Shown: positions 42,550 through 51,408 of the stretch, piece after piece | Numbering within the stretch: the first letter of the stretch is position 1 | Layout of the letters: each line of letters begins with the position of its first letter | Source of the DNA: Clostridia bacterium | GTDB taxonomy: Bacteria; Bacillota; Clostridia; Christensenellales; UBA1242 | NCBI GenBank assembly: GCA_017452445.1 | Contig: JAFTMH010000004.1 | Coordinates: 62,001-126,000, forward strand | Length of the DNA stretch: 64,000 bases | Direction of reading: 5' to 3' | The notes under the pieces: model-generated | Databases searched by the model: none | What the model was told of the DNA's origin: nothing | Seen by the model: only the letters and a program-made list of their open reading frames with translations | Made by a program: the position numbers and the translations under genes

Positions 42550-45123
42550 CTAATCTCTTTTAACCTCCTGTTTCACATAGCATTCCAAAATATCTCCTTC
42601 TTGGAAGTCGATATTGTCTTTAAGTTTGATACCACATTCAAAGCCCTTTGCAACTTCGCTCTTTTCGTCTTTAACAATCTTCAAAGAGTCGATAGCACTG
42701 TCGCCAATAATTTCGTTGCCTCTCTTAACTTTTACAATGGCATTTCTTTGAATCTTTCCATCAAGCACATAACTTCCTGCAACTTTTCCTGCAGAAGAAA
42801 GTTTGAAGACAACTCTTACCTCGGCACTGCCGACATATTTCTCTTCATACTTAATGGCCATCATACCTTTTGAAAGTCTTGTGATTTGATCAACAACTTC
42901 ATAAATAATTCTTGATTCAATCAATTCAACTTTCAAACTGTCAACCATTTGCATCATCTTGTTTGGTGTTTTGATGTTGAATGCAATCATAACAGATCCT
43001 GTTGTTTGTGCAAGCACGAGGTCGCTTTCTGTGATGCCACCTGCTGCACTGTGAATGCACACAACTTTGACTTCTTCGTTTCTGATTGATTCCAATGATG
43101 CTCTAAGCGCTTCAACCGAACCTTGTGTGTCTGCCTTGATGATGATATTAAGGCTCTTCAAATTGCCTTCATGAATTCTGCTCATAAAGTCATCTGCACT
43201 TACACCTGAGGTTTGTTTTGCTCTTTCTTGTTTAATTTTGTTTATTCTTTCTTGAATAACTTGTTTTGACAAACTTTCTTCAACAGCATAAACTGCATCA
43301 CCAGAGTTTGGAACATCATTGAAGCCCATAACTGCAACTGGTGTTGAAGGTCCTGCTTTCTTAACTGGTTTTCCGTTTTCGTCAAACATTGCCTTTACTT
43401 TTCCGTAAGTAATACCTGACATAATAGAGTCACCAACTTTCAAAGTTCCGCTTTGAACCAAAACAGTAGCAACTGCACCACGGTTTTTGTCAAGTTCGGC
43501 TTCGATAACAGTTCCTGTTGCCATCTTGTTTGGATTTGCCTTTAAATCTTCCATTTCAGCAACAAGCAAAATCATCTTTTTGAGTTCGTCCATACCCATT
43601 CCGTGTTTAGCAGAAATAGGCACACAGATTGCATCGCCGCCCCATTCTTCTGGCAAAATGCCATGTTCTGTAAGTTGTTGTTTAACTCTGTCTGGGTTTG
43701 CTTCTGGTTTGTCCATCTTGTTGATTGCCACAATCATTGGCACGCCTGCAGCCTTGATGTGATTGATTGCTTCGATTGTTTGAGGCATAATACCATCATC
43801 AGCAGCAACAACCAAAATTGCGATATCAGTAACTTCTGCACCTCTTGCTCTCATTGAAGTAAATGCAGCATGTCCTGGAGTGTCCAAGAAAGTGATTTTT
43901 TCGCCATTAAACGAAATTTGGTAAGCACCAATCTTTTGAGTGATACCACCTGCTTCGCCAAGAACAACATTTGTCTTTCTAAATGCATCAAGAAGTGATG
44001 TTTTACCGTGGTCAACATGGCCCATAACAGTAACAACTGGTGGTCTCTTAACCAAATCTTTGTCATCATCTTCTTCGGCTGACTTGTCGAGAAGTTGTTC
44101 TTCATAAGTTTTGTCGAGTTTAAGTTCGAGTGTAACTCCGAGTTCGCCTGCGACAAGTTCGCAAGTGTCGAAGTCGATTGTGCTGTTGATTGTCGCCATA
44201 ATGCCCAAAAGCATAAGTTTCTTAACAATTTCAGCAACAGGTTTTCCAATCTTTTCGCTCAAATCTTTTACTGTGATTTCTCTTGAAGTCATCACTGCAT
44301 GTGTAACTTGTGGCGCAACGATTACTTCAACTTCTTTTTTCTTCTTTATGAGTTTTCTAGAACCCATTGTTGTTTCTTCAAAACCGTCTTCATCCATAAC
44401 AAGAATGTTGTTTTGTTTTGACATATTTGCTCTTGCTCTGGCACTGATTTTCTTGGTTTCGTCAATGTTTCTTCTTTGTTTGTTTTTGTTTCCAAAGTTT
44501 CTTTCTGGTTGTGAAGCCAAAACAGCACTGCTTTCTGTTGGTGCTGGAGCAAATGACTTAAATCCGTTTGCTCTTGTCGAAACAAATGGTCCATTTTTTG
44601 GTCTTTGACCTTGTGGTCCTTGACCATTTCTATTAAATCCACCTTGTTGATTTCTGTTGGCAAAGTTGCCACCAGCAAAGTTTCCATTTCTTTGTTGTTG
44701 ATTTGGTCTTTGTTGTCCGTTGAAACCACCTTGTTGATAGCTACCTTGACGGAAGTTTCCGTTTTGTCCATTTCTTTGACCAAATCTGTTGTTTTGATTT
44801 TGTCCATCAAACTTACGGAAGTTGTTTTGACCATTGCCATGAGAAAAGATTTGCTTTTCTTCTCTTGCTGGTTTTTCAACCTTTGCAGCTTGAGTTTGTT
44901 CTTTTGCCTTTGTTTCTTCAATCTTAGCTTTTTCAATTTCAAGTTGCTTTTTAACTTCTTCTTTTTGCTTTGCTTGAAGTTTTGCTTTTTGGTCTTGAAC
45001 AGATTTTGAGAATGTGTCAATATCAACCTTTGCTTGTTTGATAGACAACAATAAATCCTGCAAAGAGCCATCTCTTTGAATGTTGTTTATTGTTTTGAGT
45101 GCGTTGAGTTGTTGTGTAGCCAA
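42550..45123 (-). CDS. infB: Translation initiation factor IF-2
   Basis: 857 residues. The N-terminus has a charged coiled coil (45-90) and then a remarkable Asn/Gln/Gly/Arg/Phe-rich disordered stretch at 92-180, followed by an IF2_N domain (about 275-335). The G domain has [15 protein letters not shown] at 366-380, [15 protein letters not shown] and [12 protein letters not shown]-terminal domains II-IV are complete. It delivers fMet-tRNA to the 30S subunit. The start codon is TTG at 45123 with a strong SD (GAAGGAG). Confidence 0.96.
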   Translation of the reverse strand: MATQQLNALKTINNIQRDGSLQDLLLSIKQAKVDIDTFSKSVQDQKAKLQAKQKEEVKKQLEIEKAKIEETKAKEQTQAAKVEKPAREEKQIFSHGNGQNNFRKFDGQNQNNRFGQRNGQNGNFRQGSYQQGGFNGQQRPNQQQRNGNFAGGNFANRNQQGGFNRNGQGPQGQRPKNGPFVSTRANGFKSFAPAPTESSAVLASQPERNFGNKNKQRRNIDETKKISARARANMSKQNNILVMDEDGFEETTMGSRKLIKKKKEVEVIVAPQVTHAVMTSREITVKDLSEKIGKPVAEIVKKLMLLGIMATINSTIDFDTCELVAGELGVTLELKLDKTYEEQLLDKSAEEDDDKDLVKRPPVVTVMGHVDHGKTSLLDAFRKTNVVLGEAGGITQKIGAYQISFNGEKITFLDTPGHAAFTSMRARGAEVTDIAILVVAADDGIMPQTIEAINHIKAAGVPMIVAINKMDKPEANPDRVKQQLTEHGILPEEWGGDAICVPISAKHGMGMDELKKMILLVAEMEDLKANPNKMATGTVIEAELDKNRGAVATVLVQSGTLKVGDSIMSGITYGKVKAMFDENGKPVKKAGPSTPVAVMGFNDVPNSGDAVYAVEESLSKQVIQERINKIKQERAKQTSGVSADDFMSRIHEGNLKSLNIIIKADTQGSVEALRASLESIRNEEVKVVCIHSAAGGITESDLVLAQTTGSVMIAFNIKTPNKMMQMVDSLKVELIESRIIYEVVDQITRLSKGMMAIKYEEKYVGSAEVRVVFKLSSAGKVAGSYVLDGKIQRNAIVKVKRGNEIIGDSAIDSLKIVKDEKSEVAKGFECGIKLKDNIDFQEGDILECYVKQEVKRD

Positions 45124-45125
45124 AT

Positions 45126-45416
45126 CTATTCTCCTTCTTTTATAATTTTGATAATATTGTCGCTGAAAGCCTTGTTTTTGACACCAAGTGCTTTGCAGTT
45201 GTCAATCCCTATAAGTTTTCCAAGTTCTTCAACTTCAAGCAGTGGAATTTGCCTTTCGTTTGAAATATGTCTCATCTCACGAACAAGCGAATTTCCTGCG
45301 CTTTTGCACATTAAAAGCAAATAAAGTTTTTGTTTGTGTGCCGACAAATTGTCTTGCCCAATCACCACATAACCTGCTTTTCTTGCAATCGAAATCAAAC
45401 CACTAATCTTTGTCAA
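45126..45416 (-). CDS. ylxQ: L7Ae-family ribosomal protein YlxQ
   Basis: 96 residues of the L7Ae/L30e fold: SGLISIARKAGYVVIGQDN, then LYLLLMCKSAGNSLVREM. It is a K-turn RNA-binding protein always found between ylxR and infB. It starts with TTG at 45416 inside the ylxR coding end, with SD GGAG. Confidence 0.9.
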   Translation of the reverse strand: MTKISGLISIARKAGYVVIGQDNLSAHKQKLYLLLMCKSAGNSLVREMRHISNERQIPLLEVEELGKLIGIDNCKALGVKNKAFSDNIIKIIKEGE

Positions 45417-45672
45417 TTTCTTCTCCGATCATTTGATATACTTGTTGAGCCACTTCACATTTGAATGCTCTGTTGAGCGCTTTTTGTTTGCAAAGTTTTT
45501 CAAAACATTCTTTGTTTTTGCAAACATAAGCCCCTCTGCCGTTTGCTTTGCCGGTTTTGTCTACAAAAATTTCGCCATCTTTGTTTTTGACAATTCTAAG
45601 CAGAGTCTTTTTGTCGCTTTGTCCTCTGCAGACAATGCACATTCTTATTTTTTCTTTTGGTTTTTGTTGCAT
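45403..45672 (-). CDS. ylxR: YlxR (RnpM) RNA-binding protein
   Basis: 89 residues. The family motif is present as KIRMCIVCRGQSDKKTLLRIV, then GRGAYVCKNKECFEKLCKQKALNRAF. YlxR/RnpM binds RNase P RNA and modulates it. The ATG at 45672 with the SD GGGGG is chosen over the upstream TTG. It overlaps ylxQ by 14 bp. Confidence 0.92.
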   Translation of the reverse strand: MQQKPKEKIRMCIVCRGQSDKKTLLRIVKNKDGEIFVDKTGKANGRGAYVCKNKECFEKLCKQKALNRAFKCEVAQQVYQMIGEEIDKD

Positions 45673-45687
45673 AAGCAATCCCCCAAA

Positions 45688-46860
45688 TTAGATTTCTGTC
45701 AATTCGTCGTCAAGTGATTCCAATTCTTCCAAATCACCCATTGTGTCAAAAGAATCTTCATCTGAAAGTTCTGTAAGTTCGTATTCAACTTCTTCGTTGC
45801 TTGCTTCTGTTTGAGCTGGCTTAAGGAAGCTTTCTGGTTTTACATCAATCTTCCAACCAGTAAGTCTTGCTGCCAAACGAACATTTTGTCCACCCTTGCC
45901 AATTGCCAAAGACAATTTGTCATCAGGCACGATAACTTGTGACATATTCAAACTGTCGTTTGTTTCAACTGAAAGCACTTTTGCTGGGCTAAGTGCTCTT
46001 GCAATATATTCAAGTGGATCTTCAGAATATTCAACAAGGTCAATCTTTTCGCCATTCAATTCGTTTACGATTGTGTTGATTCTTGTGCCTCTGTTTCCTA
46101 CACAAGCGCCAATTGCATCAACATTTGGTCTGTCTGTGTAGATTGCAACCTTTGCTCTGTTTCCTGGATCACGAGCAATGTTTTTGATTTTTACTTCGCC
46201 ACTTGCGATTTCAGGAACTTCCAATTCAAACAATTTTCTGATAAAGCCAATGTTGCTTCTTGAAACTTGCACTTGCAAACCTTTGAAAGAGTCTTTGATT
46301 TTCTTTACATAAACCTTCACTCTGTCGCCTACATTAAACTTGTCGCCAGGGATTTGGTCGTTTTTCATCATAACGCCTTCTGTGTTGCTTCCTGCGATTT
46401 GAACATAAACAGTTTCGTCATCAACACGCTTAACAATTGTTGTAAGAAGTTCGTCTTCTTTTTCAGCGAGTTCGCTTGCTGCTGTTTGTCTTTCCATTTC
46501 ACGAAGTTTTTGCATAACAACTTGTTTTGCTGTTTGTGCTGCAATACGACCAAAGTCTTTTGTTGCTTCTTCAACCATAACAACATCGCCAATCTTTGAA
46601 GATTTTTTTGTTTCTTTTGCTTCTGCCAAAGACAATTCTTTGTCTGGATCTTCAACTTCAGCAACAACTGTTTTGTAAGAATAAATCTTGATTGTGCTTT
46701 TTTCTGGGTTGAGTTTTACCATTGCAGATTTTGCTTCGCCATACATTTTTTTGTATGCAGAAGAAAGTGCTGCTTCCAATGTTTGAATAAATGTTTCTTT
46801 ATCAATTTTTCTTTCTGCTTCAAGTTCGTCAAGCGCCTTGAAAAAATCTTTATTTACCAT
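45688..46860 (-). CDS. nusA: Transcription elongation factor NusA
   Basis: 390 residues. The N-terminal RNA polymerase-binding domain (1-130) begins MVNKDFFKALDELEAERKIDKE. Next come an S1 domain (about 132-200) and two KH domains with the G-x-x-G in NRGTRINTIVNEL and IGKGGQNVRLAARL. An acidic tail (LTELSDEDSFDTMGDLEELES) ends the protein. It controls pausing, termination and antitermination with NusB. It follows rimP by 13 bp with SD AAGGAG. Confidence 0.96.
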   Translation of the reverse strand: MVNKDFFKALDELEAERKIDKETFIQTLEAALSSAYKKMYGEAKSAMVKLNPEKSTIKIYSYKTVVAEVEDPDKELSLAEAKETKKSSKIGDVVMVEEATKDFGRIAAQTAKQVVMQKLREMERQTAASELAEKEDELLTTIVKRVDDETVYVQIAGSNTEGVMMKNDQIPGDKFNVGDRVKVYVKKIKDSFKGLQVQVSRSNIGFIRKLFELEVPEIASGEVKIKNIARDPGNRAKVAIYTDRPNVDAIGACVGNRGTRINTIVNELNGEKIDLVEYSEDPLEYIARALSPAKVLSVETNDSLNMSQVIVPDDKLSLAIGKGGQNVRLAARLTGWKIDVKPESFLKPAQTEASNEEVEYELTELSDEDSFDTMGDLEELESLDDELTEI

Positions 46861-46873
46861 TTTGGTTTTCTCC

Positions 46874-47332
46874 TTAAAATTTTATAACTAATTTGATTGA
46901 TGCAACTTTTTCACGATCAAAAACAAGTTGTTCTTTTTCTGTTTTGATTGTCACAGTTTTTTCATCAAAAGCTGTCAACACTCCAGTAAAAGCTTTCTTG
47001 CCATCGATCTTTGCAAACAAATTGAGATCGACTTCTTTTTCAAGATTTCTCTTCAAATCTCTGTCTGTTTTGAGTGGTCTGTCAAGCCCTGGCGAACTTA
47101 CTACCAATGTGTAAGGTTTGTCATCAGTTGGATTGATTTCTTCCAAAATTGGATCAATCTTTCTTGTGACAGTTTCACAATCATCAATTGTGATGCCTTC
47201 TTCTTTGTCGATAGTGAAAATCAAACTCATTTCGCCGTTTTCTTTTTCATAACTAACTTCGACAAGTTCGTAACCCATCTCTTCGATCACAGATTTGAGT
47301 TTTTCTTCACAAATTTGTTTTACTTTTGCCAA
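46874..47332 (-). CDS. rimP: Ribosome maturation factor RimP
   Basis: 152 residues. It has LIFTIDKEEGITIDDCETVTRKI and LVVSSPGLDRPLKTDRDLKR, hallmarks of RimP, which helps the 30S subunit assemble. The start codon is TTG at 47332 with SD GGAGGTG. It is the first gene of the nusA-infB operon. Confidence 0.95.
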   Translation of the reverse strand: MAKVKQICEEKLKSVIEEMGYELVEVSYEKENGEMSLIFTIDKEEGITIDDCETVTRKIDPILEEINPTDDKPYTLVVSSPGLDRPLKTDRDLKRNLEKEVDLNLFAKIDGKKAFTGVLTAFDEKTVTIKTEKEQLVFDREKVASIKLVIKF

Positions 47333-47365
47333 TTTGCACCTCCAAAAATGTCTACTTAATACAAA

Positions 47366-47390
47366 GAGTGAGCAAAGAATTTGCCCACTC
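47366..47390 (-). promoter_or_regulatory. Hairpin in the rimP-nusA operon leader
   Basis: On the minus strand GAGTGGGCAAA (47390-47380) pairs with TTTGCTCACTC (47376-47366) around a 3-base loop. The one non-Watson-Crick pair is G-U only on this strand, which favours function in the rimP mRNA. It is followed by a weak T-rich stretch (TTTGTATT), so it could be an attenuator or a processing site. Confidence 0.5.
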
Positions 47391-47406
47391 CTGTCAAGAT
47401 GTTATT

Positions 47407-47435
47407 ATTATAAACTATATATCTAAAAAAATCAA
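47407..47435 (-). promoter_or_regulatory. Sigma-A promoter of the rimP-nusA-infB operon
   Basis: Minus strand TTGATT (47435-47430), 17 bp, TATAAT (47412-47407). The start near 47400 gives a leader of about 68 nt with the 47366-47390 hairpin. Confidence 0.75.
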
Positions 47436-47493
47436 GACAAATTTGCACATTTAACGCAAAAAAATCACAAAAAATCATACAATTTGCCGATTG

Positions 47494-49035
47494 CTAGTGT
47501 TTTTCACACAATTTAAGCAAAACTTCTGCTGTTGCATAAGCATCATTCCACGCTCTGTGAGCCCCTTCAAGTGTCAAGTCGAAGTATTTTACGATTGTTC
47601 CGAGTTTGTAACTTGTAAACAAATGCTTTGATTCTCTCGCCAGATTGAGAGTGTCCAAAACAGGGTTGTCAAATTCCAAACCAAGTTCGGAGCCAATTCT
47701 TCTGACAAACTTCAAGTCAAAATTGATGATATTATGTCCACACAAAGTTGCCCCTTTTGCAAACTCATAAAAATCTTTCAAAACATATTGCACTTCTGGT
47801 GCATTTGCAACCATTTCATTAGTTATACCCGTAAGTTCGGTTACCTCTTTTGGGATTGTGATTGATGGTTTTACAAATGTTGCAAACTTTTCAGAAATCA
47901 CACCATCAACAATCTTAACTGCGCCAATTTCAGTGATTTCATCAACTTCAGAGTCAAGCCCTGTCGTTTCCAAGTCAAACACAACGATTGTTTCACCATT
48001 TATGTTGTCGTCATAAATCTTTGGTGCTTCAAACAAGTTTGCTTGTTCTGTCGTTGTCAACTTTTCAATTTGCACAACAGGCCCCTCAATCTGCTTTGCT
48101 TTCGGTTTTGCTGGCAAATTTTCGCTCTCTACAATTGTTGCAAGTGCCATTTTGTCAACCATCAACTGCAATCTGCCATCAAACTTGCTTGGCGCAATAT
48201 CCCCTTGCACAAGCACATACATTGCCTCTTCAAGCGAATCCATAACCTTTTCATTAACTTTTGATGAAAAATAAATACAGTCAATTTTACCCTTTCCATC
48301 TTCCAGAATAAAAGTGTAAAATTTCTTTTCTTGGCCAGCTCTTGCACCTTTTTTGGCAACAAAAGTTTTCTGCTCAAACTTTCTTATAAATCCTGCCACA
48401 ATTGCAGATTTTTTTGCCGATTTGATATAAGACAAAAACTCGGGTCTTGGCACAATGTTTTTGCCAATAATGTCTTTTATCACTTCAACTTCGTATCTCT
48501 TCACAGGTTTGTAAGTCGTTTTCATTTCGACATTGACAATGTCAACCTCATCAACAATGTGATCACAAGCATTAAGCCTAATCACAAAGTCAACAAGAAA
48601 ATCATTTTTCAATTCTTTTGCCAAATCTGCTTGGATTTTATGCTCAGCAAAAAAGTCAATCATACGATTTGAAACATCTATATCAACAATTATATCAATG
48701 TTGTTTATCTCAATTTTAAAACTTTCTGCAGTCAAATAAGAAGTCAACAGTTTGTGTTTCTTTTCAAAGTAATTTTGCAAAAACTTCAAAATCAATCTTT
48801 CTTCCAAAAACACCTTCATAAACTTGCATCTGATCGAAACCTTTTCAAGTTGCAAAGCGTTTTCAATCCAATTGACAACCTCTTTTTTGTCATCATCAGA
48901 CATCTCTTCGATTGTTGAAGGATACAAAAAAGTAACCACGCAACTGCCGGCCTTTCTCTTTACCACAACATCTTTGAGTTTAAGTTGAGGAAATTTATCC
49001 CCAAATGTCGAATAAAATTCTTGTTGAAAATTCAT
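47494..49035 (-). CDS. PolC-derived protein: N-terminal, OB and exonuclease parts, no polymerase
   Basis: 513 residues. The start MNFQQEFYSTFGDKFPQLK and the following 140 residues resemble the N-terminal domains of Firmicute PolC. An OB-type domain (about 180-310) has FYTFILEDGKGKIDCIYF. A DEDDh exonuclease closes it (347-513) with D354 and E356 (FDLETTG), D440, H493 and D498. The PHP and polymerase parts that make up the other 900 residues of PolC are absent. The gene lies where polC lies in many Clostridia (after rseP), so it looks like a reduced polC or a paralogue. It may be a stand-alone proofreading or repair exonuclease. The stop is followed by no relic sequence. No SD is present; a leaderless mRNA is predicted. 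Confidence 0.8.
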   Translation of the reverse strand: MNFQQEFYSTFGDKFPQLKLKDVVVKRKAGSCVVTFLYPSTIEEMSDDDKKEVVNWIENALQLEKVSIRCKFMKVFLEERLILKFLQNYFEKKHKLLTSYLTAESFKIEINNIDIIVDIDVSNRMIDFFAEHKIQADLAKELKNDFLVDFVIRLNACDHIVDEVDIVNVEMKTTYKPVKRYEVEVIKDIIGKNIVPRPEFLSYIKSAKKSAIVAGFIRKFEQKTFVAKKGARAGQEKKFYTFILEDGKGKIDCIYFSSKVNEKVMDSLEEAMYVLVQGDIAPSKFDGRLQLMVDKMALATIVESENLPAKPKAKQIEGPVVQIEKLTTTEQANLFEAPKIYDDNINGETIVVFDLETTGLDSEVDEITEIGAVKIVDGVISEKFATFVKPSITIPKEVTELTGITNEMVANAPEVQYVLKDFYEFAKGATLCGHNIINFDLKFVRRIGSELGLEFDNPVLDTLNLARESKHLFTSYKLGTIVKYFDLTLEGAHRAWNDAYATAEVLLKLCEKH

Positions 49036-49041
49036 ATAAAT

Positions 49042-49070
49042 ATAATAAAAAAATGCCTGACTTTTGTCAA
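49042..49070 (-). promoter_or_regulatory. Promoter of the PolC-derived gene, predicting a leaderless mRNA
   Basis: Minus strand TTGACA (49070-49065), 17 bp, TATTAT (49047-49042), then six bases to the ATG at 49035. The -35 and spacer are also the terminator hairpin of rseP. Confidence 0.55.
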
Positions 49071-49074
49071 GCAT
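49047..49074 (-). terminator. Intrinsic terminator of the frr-uppS-cdsA-rseP operon
   Basis: Minus strand ATGCTTGAC (49074-49066), tetraloop AAAA, GTCAGGCAT (49061-49053), then a T-run. One T-G pair is in the stem. Confidence 0.85.
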
Positions 49075-49106
49075 ATTTTGTTTTGTAGTTTGCAATTTAA
49101 ATTGCG

Positions 49107-50411
49107 CTAAAGCACAAAATGCAAGATGTCTATCACAACGACAAACCCTAAAAGCACACAAAGCCCAATAAAGTTTATCATGCTTTGAGTTTTTCTGTTG
49201 ATTGGTTTGCCCCTTATCCATTCGATTGTTGTAAACAACACCTGACAGCCATCAAGTGCCGGAATAGGCAGAAGATTGAATATTGCCAAGTTTGCCGCAA
49301 TAAGTGGCATAAAAATCAAGAAATAAGAGAGTGATTCTGATGCCATAGTTGCCATAGTTGCGATTGTGCCAATTGTGCCTGTCATTTGTTTGATTGGCAC
49401 TTGGAATGTCAAAAGCATAAACAAACTCTTAAGCACAACCCAGGCAAACCCAAAGGCCATTTCAAACGAACGGCCAAGTCCTCCCCAAAAACCATATTTG
49501 TATGGCACTGTGTGAGGATCTTCCCCTTCGGCAGATTCAAGGCCGATAAGTCCGTTTACACTATATTTGATGATAGGGTTTCCTTCTTCATCTTTTTCTG
49601 AAGTTTCAACTGCTTCAAGTTTTGGATAAACTGTGATTGTCAAATTTTCAACCTTTCCATCTCTTTTGACAGTCATTTCAAAAGTATAAAGATTGTCTGT
49701 TGGCAAAGTTTTTCCGTTTGCATCATAATAAATTTGATATTGTTTGATTGCTGCGTTTCGTTGAGCGTTGACGAGTGAAACATAGTTTCCACCAAAAGCA
49801 AAGTCGATTTCTTTGCCACCGATATGAGTGATCACATCTCCCACTTCAAATGGATAGTCAACAACATATTCAACCCCAACTTCAGTCTGCAAATTTGTGT
49901 TTACTGATGCGATTTTTGGCACATCATAACCGTTTGCACAAAGAAGAATCCACGAAAACAAAATAGCACTCAAAAAGTTGGCTGTAACCCCACCCAAAAG
50001 CACCAAAATCCTCTTCCAAGGTTTTTGATCATAAAACGATCCTTCTCTAGGTTTGTCATCTACTTTTTCAACTTTTGCAAGATCCCCTGATGCATCTTGT
50101 GTCGCTTCTTCTGCCGATTCATCAGCATTTACCACTGCTTCTGAGCCATCTGGCATAATTGCTTTTTTGACAGGTTCGTCATCATCATCTTCGCCATCAA
50201 ACGCACAATATCCACCCAACGGAAAAATACGGAGTGAGAACTTCTCCCCCGTTTTTTTGTTGGTTTTAGAAAATATTGCAGGTCCAAAACCAATAGAAAA
50301 TTCTTTTATCTTAAATTTCAAAATTTTGCCTACGATGTAGTGTCCAAGTTCGTGAATAGTCACCATAACAAGAAGCACAACAACTGCAAGCAAGATATAA
50401 AGAACTGTCAT
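49107..50411 (-). CDS. rseP: Site-2 protease RseP (RasP)
   Basis: 434 residues. The first helix has the zinc motif HELGH (VTIHELGHYIVGKIL), and the last part has NLLPIPALDGCQVLF with the third ligand Asp. One PDZ domain lies between. After the first helix there is an acidic insertion at about 75-135 (GEDDDDEPVKK, ADESAEEATQDASG), not usual in the family. It cleaves membrane proteins such as anti-sigma factors. It follows cdsA; the dxr and ispG genes often found in this cluster are absent. The SD is AAGGAAGG. Confidence 0.94.
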   Translation of the reverse strand: MTVLYILLAVVVLLVMVTIHELGHYIVGKILKFKIKEFSIGFGPAIFSKTNKKTGEKFSLRIFPLGGYCAFDGEDDDDEPVKKAIMPDGSEAVVNADESAEEATQDASGDLAKVEKVDDKPREGSFYDQKPWKRILVLLGGVTANFLSAILFSWILLCANGYDVPKIASVNTNLQTEVGVEYVVDYPFEVGDVITHIGGKEIDFAFGGNYVSLVNAQRNAAIKQYQIYYDANGKTLPTDNLYTFEMTVKRDGKVENLTITVYPKLEAVETSEKDEEGNPIIKYSVNGLIGLESAEGEDPHTVPYKYGFWGGLGRSFEMAFGFAWVVLKSLFMLLTFQVPIKQMTGTIGTIATMATMASESLSYFLIFMPLIAANLAIFNLLPIPALDGCQVLFTTIEWIRGKPINRKTQSMINFIGLCVLLGFVVVIDILHFVL

Positions 50412-50442
50412 AACCCTTCCTTAAAAAATGTCTAGGCTTTTG

Positions 50443-51408
50443 TTAAATAGCAAAAATCAAAAATGCAATCAAAACAAATGCTGCAATAAAGATGTGAGAG
50501 TCGATTCTGTCCAAAAGACCACCATGTCCTGGCAAAAACTTTCCACTGTCCTTCACATTTGCTCTGCGTTTGAGAATAGATTCAAACAAGTCACCACATT
50601 GAGCAACAACACTGCCAACAAGTGTGATGATAAGGTATGCCCAAATTGGGAAAACTTCCATAAATGGAGCAAACGAATTGATAGAGCCAAAAATCAAATA
50701 AACACAAGCGCTAAACAAAACGCACCAAAGCACTCCGCCTACAGAGCCAGAAATTGTTTTTCCTGGGCTGATTTTTGGACAAAGTTTCTTTCCACCAATC
50801 ACAGACCCAGTAAGCATTGCAAACGAATCTGTAAAAATTGGGATAGTAAATGCTGTCACCAAGATAAAGAGTGACACATCAGATCCAACGCCTGCAAGCT
50901 TTGCAAGTGGCAAGTCGTTGAAGTGGTTGATAAAGATAAAGAGCAAGAAAATAAATGCTGGATAAACAAAAGCAATCATTGTGTGAAGTGCTTTTTTGAG
51001 CGAAAACTTCACAATTGACATATTGTTTACACCTCTTACATCCATTTCATGCAAGATGCTTTTCTTTTTTCTGAAAAATCCAAACAAAAATGAAGCAAGT
51101 CCACCCAAAAGGATAAGCCCCATGTCAATCAAAATTGTGTAAAGAATCCACATAACATTTGCTGTTGTGCGTGCAGCATAAATACCAACCAAATTTGCTG
51201 CCATCAAAAATGCAGGGAAAAACATAGCCATGCCAAGATAGTTGTAAAGCCCTGTTTTGCTCAACAGCTTGGACATTTCGTAACCTGCATAGCAAGCCAA
51301 AATGCCAAAAAAGGCATCGAAGAAGTAGTTGCTTACAAAAATTTTAAGCACGAAGAAAACTACCAAAACGACAGCCATAAGACCTGCTGAATAAAGTCTT
51401 TTTTTCAT
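50443..51408 (-). CDS. cdsA: Phosphatidate cytidylyltransferase
   Basis: 321 residues with about eight membrane helices. The C-terminal signature is KICPKISPGKTISGSVGGV-like: GGKKLCPKISPGKT and later VGSVVAQCGDLFESILKRRANVKDSGKFLPGHGGLLDRIDS. It makes CDP-diacylglycerol for phospholipids. Two ATGs lie in tandem; the second (51408) has the better distance to the SD GGAGG. It overlaps the uppS stop. Confidence 0.95.
   Translation of the reverse strand: MKKRLYSAGLMAVVLVVFFVLKIFVSNYFFDAFFGILACYAGYEMSKLLSKTGLYNYLGMAMFFPAFLMAANLVGIYAARTTANVMWILYTILIDMGLILLGGLASFLFGFFRKKKSILHEMDVRGVNNMSIVKFSLKKALHTMIAFVYPAFIFLLFIFINHFNDLPLAKLAGVGSDVSLFILVTAFTIPIFTDSFAMLTGSVIGGKKLCPKISPGKTISGSVGGVLWCVLFSACVYLIFGSINSFAPFMEVFPIWAYLIITLVGSVVAQCGDLFESILKRRANVKDSGKFLPGHGGLLDRIDSHIFIAAFVLIAFLIFAI

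Noticed and set aside
44346..45071. 241-codon minus-strand frame inside infB
   Set aside because: It is a shifted frame of the repetitive Asn/Gln-coding IF-2 tract, giving Lys/Thr-rich nonsense, with no SD.
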